Positions 63,301 to 64,000 of a DNA stretch of 64,000 nt are shown here, piece after piece. Made by a program: the position numbers and the translations under genes. Source of the stretch: Petrosia ficiformis (Eukaryota > Porifera > Demospongiae > Haplosclerida > Petrosiidae); assembly GCA_947044365.1 (NCBI GenBank), contig OX345642.1:6177507-6241506 (forward strand), written 5' to 3'. Under the pieces are notes generated by a model that saw nothing but the letters and a program-made list of their open reading frames with translations, was not told the DNA's origin and made no database searches. The number at the start of each line of letters is the position of its first letter. Within the stretch, counting starts at the first letter, position 1.

Positions 63301-64000
63301 ATTGACAGTAGTGATTCATGTATGTATTTGTTTAATCAATGTAGGTGTAATTGTTATTATGGTGATCGTAATTATGTTTACTTTATGGAAGAGAAGACAG
63401 TCTATTGCTAAAAAAGTACCAGTTAATACAGTCACTGCAGAGGTAATTTAAATAAACAAGAATGACAATTTGAAAGATCGAAGTATTATTAGAAAGATTA
63501 AAAAATTAAATAGACAGTAGTACTTATTACTATCTAATAAATGTTTATAAACATGTATCTTTCCTTTCTTTTCATCACTTTACAGTATAATTATCTCTGC
63601 TTGCACTCAATTAATAATACATTACTAAATCTTTATTGTACGTTTTTTTCCATTAACTTTTGTATATTTCTAATTGCTACAGTGTTATTTTATTTACAGT
63701 AAAAGTGACAAATTAAGTGATGTCTTCAAACTAATGCAAGTTAGTATAGACCAGATAGATGTTAGGGAGAAGCAAGTTTTGTGTTTTGTGCTATATATGT
63801 ACACTTCAGGAAAGTGTACCACCAACAGCAATTAATCTTTGGGAGTCTGTGGTCTTTCCGGTTGTACTTGAAAAGGTATCTGATGGCACACATGTCAGTG
63901 AAAAACCACTGGGTTCGATCCCCAGTTGGATCCTGTCTTTTTTCAGTTTTAAAATTCTGCTTTTCATAAATTAGTTTACATTTGCTAACAAATTGTTTTG

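Larger units (their letters stand above)
59170..63960 (+). pseudogene. Segmental duplicate of modules 2b-3 and membrane exons, inactivated
   Basis: This region parallels 48180-52720 exon by exon and intron by intron. A domain-b exon (59538-59798) has a deletion and the stop TGA after ACTTCCC. The linker exon (61219-61270) is readable. The EGF-like exon (61331-61471) has a TAG in place of the third-Cys region and has lost a Cys (GATATTGTTGATG). The domain-a exon (61531-61843) is frameshifted twice. Domain-b (61927-62184) is intact but has altered splice context. The juxtamembrane exon (62849-62875) lost about 80 bp including its donor. The membrane exon (63346-63451) is intact and nearly identical to 52096-52202. 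No signal-peptide exon is present. Confidence 0.88.

Overview
The window looks like nuclear DNA of an early-branching animal, most likely a demosponge of the Amphimedon type. This is inferred from gene content, not from a database match. The sequence is AT-rich, with spliced metazoan orthologues, GT-AG introns down to about 40 nt, compact gene spacing, and the ankyrin, Roc/COR-type GTPase and Death-domain proteins that sponges carry in large numbers. TIR elements, tRNA-derived SINEs and fold-back elements are scattered throughout.

Layout. 1-4761: the 3' part of POLR2C (RNA polymerase II subunit RPB3), with a minisatellite in its upstream intron. 4762-7040: intergenic, with a decayed copy of the first UBE2T exon. 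7041-12229: ankyrin-Roc-COR-Death protein. 13252-23522: a tight head-to-tail trio, UBE2T (Fanconi anaemia E2), IMPACT (GCN2 regulator) and a Schlafen/AlbA_2 protein, only about 100-175 bp apart. 24108-25760: intronless POT/SLC15-like transporter. 26867-27910 (-): secreted nucleoside hydrolase-like protein. 28016-28985: pseudogene copies of the first LEKR1-like exon and of the transporter C-terminus. 29798-34762 (-): Death-GTPase-COR protein with a hydrophobic segment inside the GTPase domain. 34816-40418: LEKR1-like coiled-coil protein, divergent from the previous gene with 53 bp between start codons. 41930-63451: a family of modular type I membrane proteins: one three-module gene (867 aa), one single-module gene (334 aa) and one broken segmental duplicate.

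The least familiar content is that membrane-protein family. Each module is a Cys-rich EGF/EB-like exon followed by two exons encoding a beta-rich domain with an SYEPVNW motif. Modules are bounded by phase-1 introns, and the locus shows module gain, segmental duplication and decay. A 93% identical inverted copy of IMPACT exon 6 inside its own intron 5, and the interrupted GTPase, also merit attention. All splice models were built by hand from reading frame and splice consensus; no transcript or database evidence was available.
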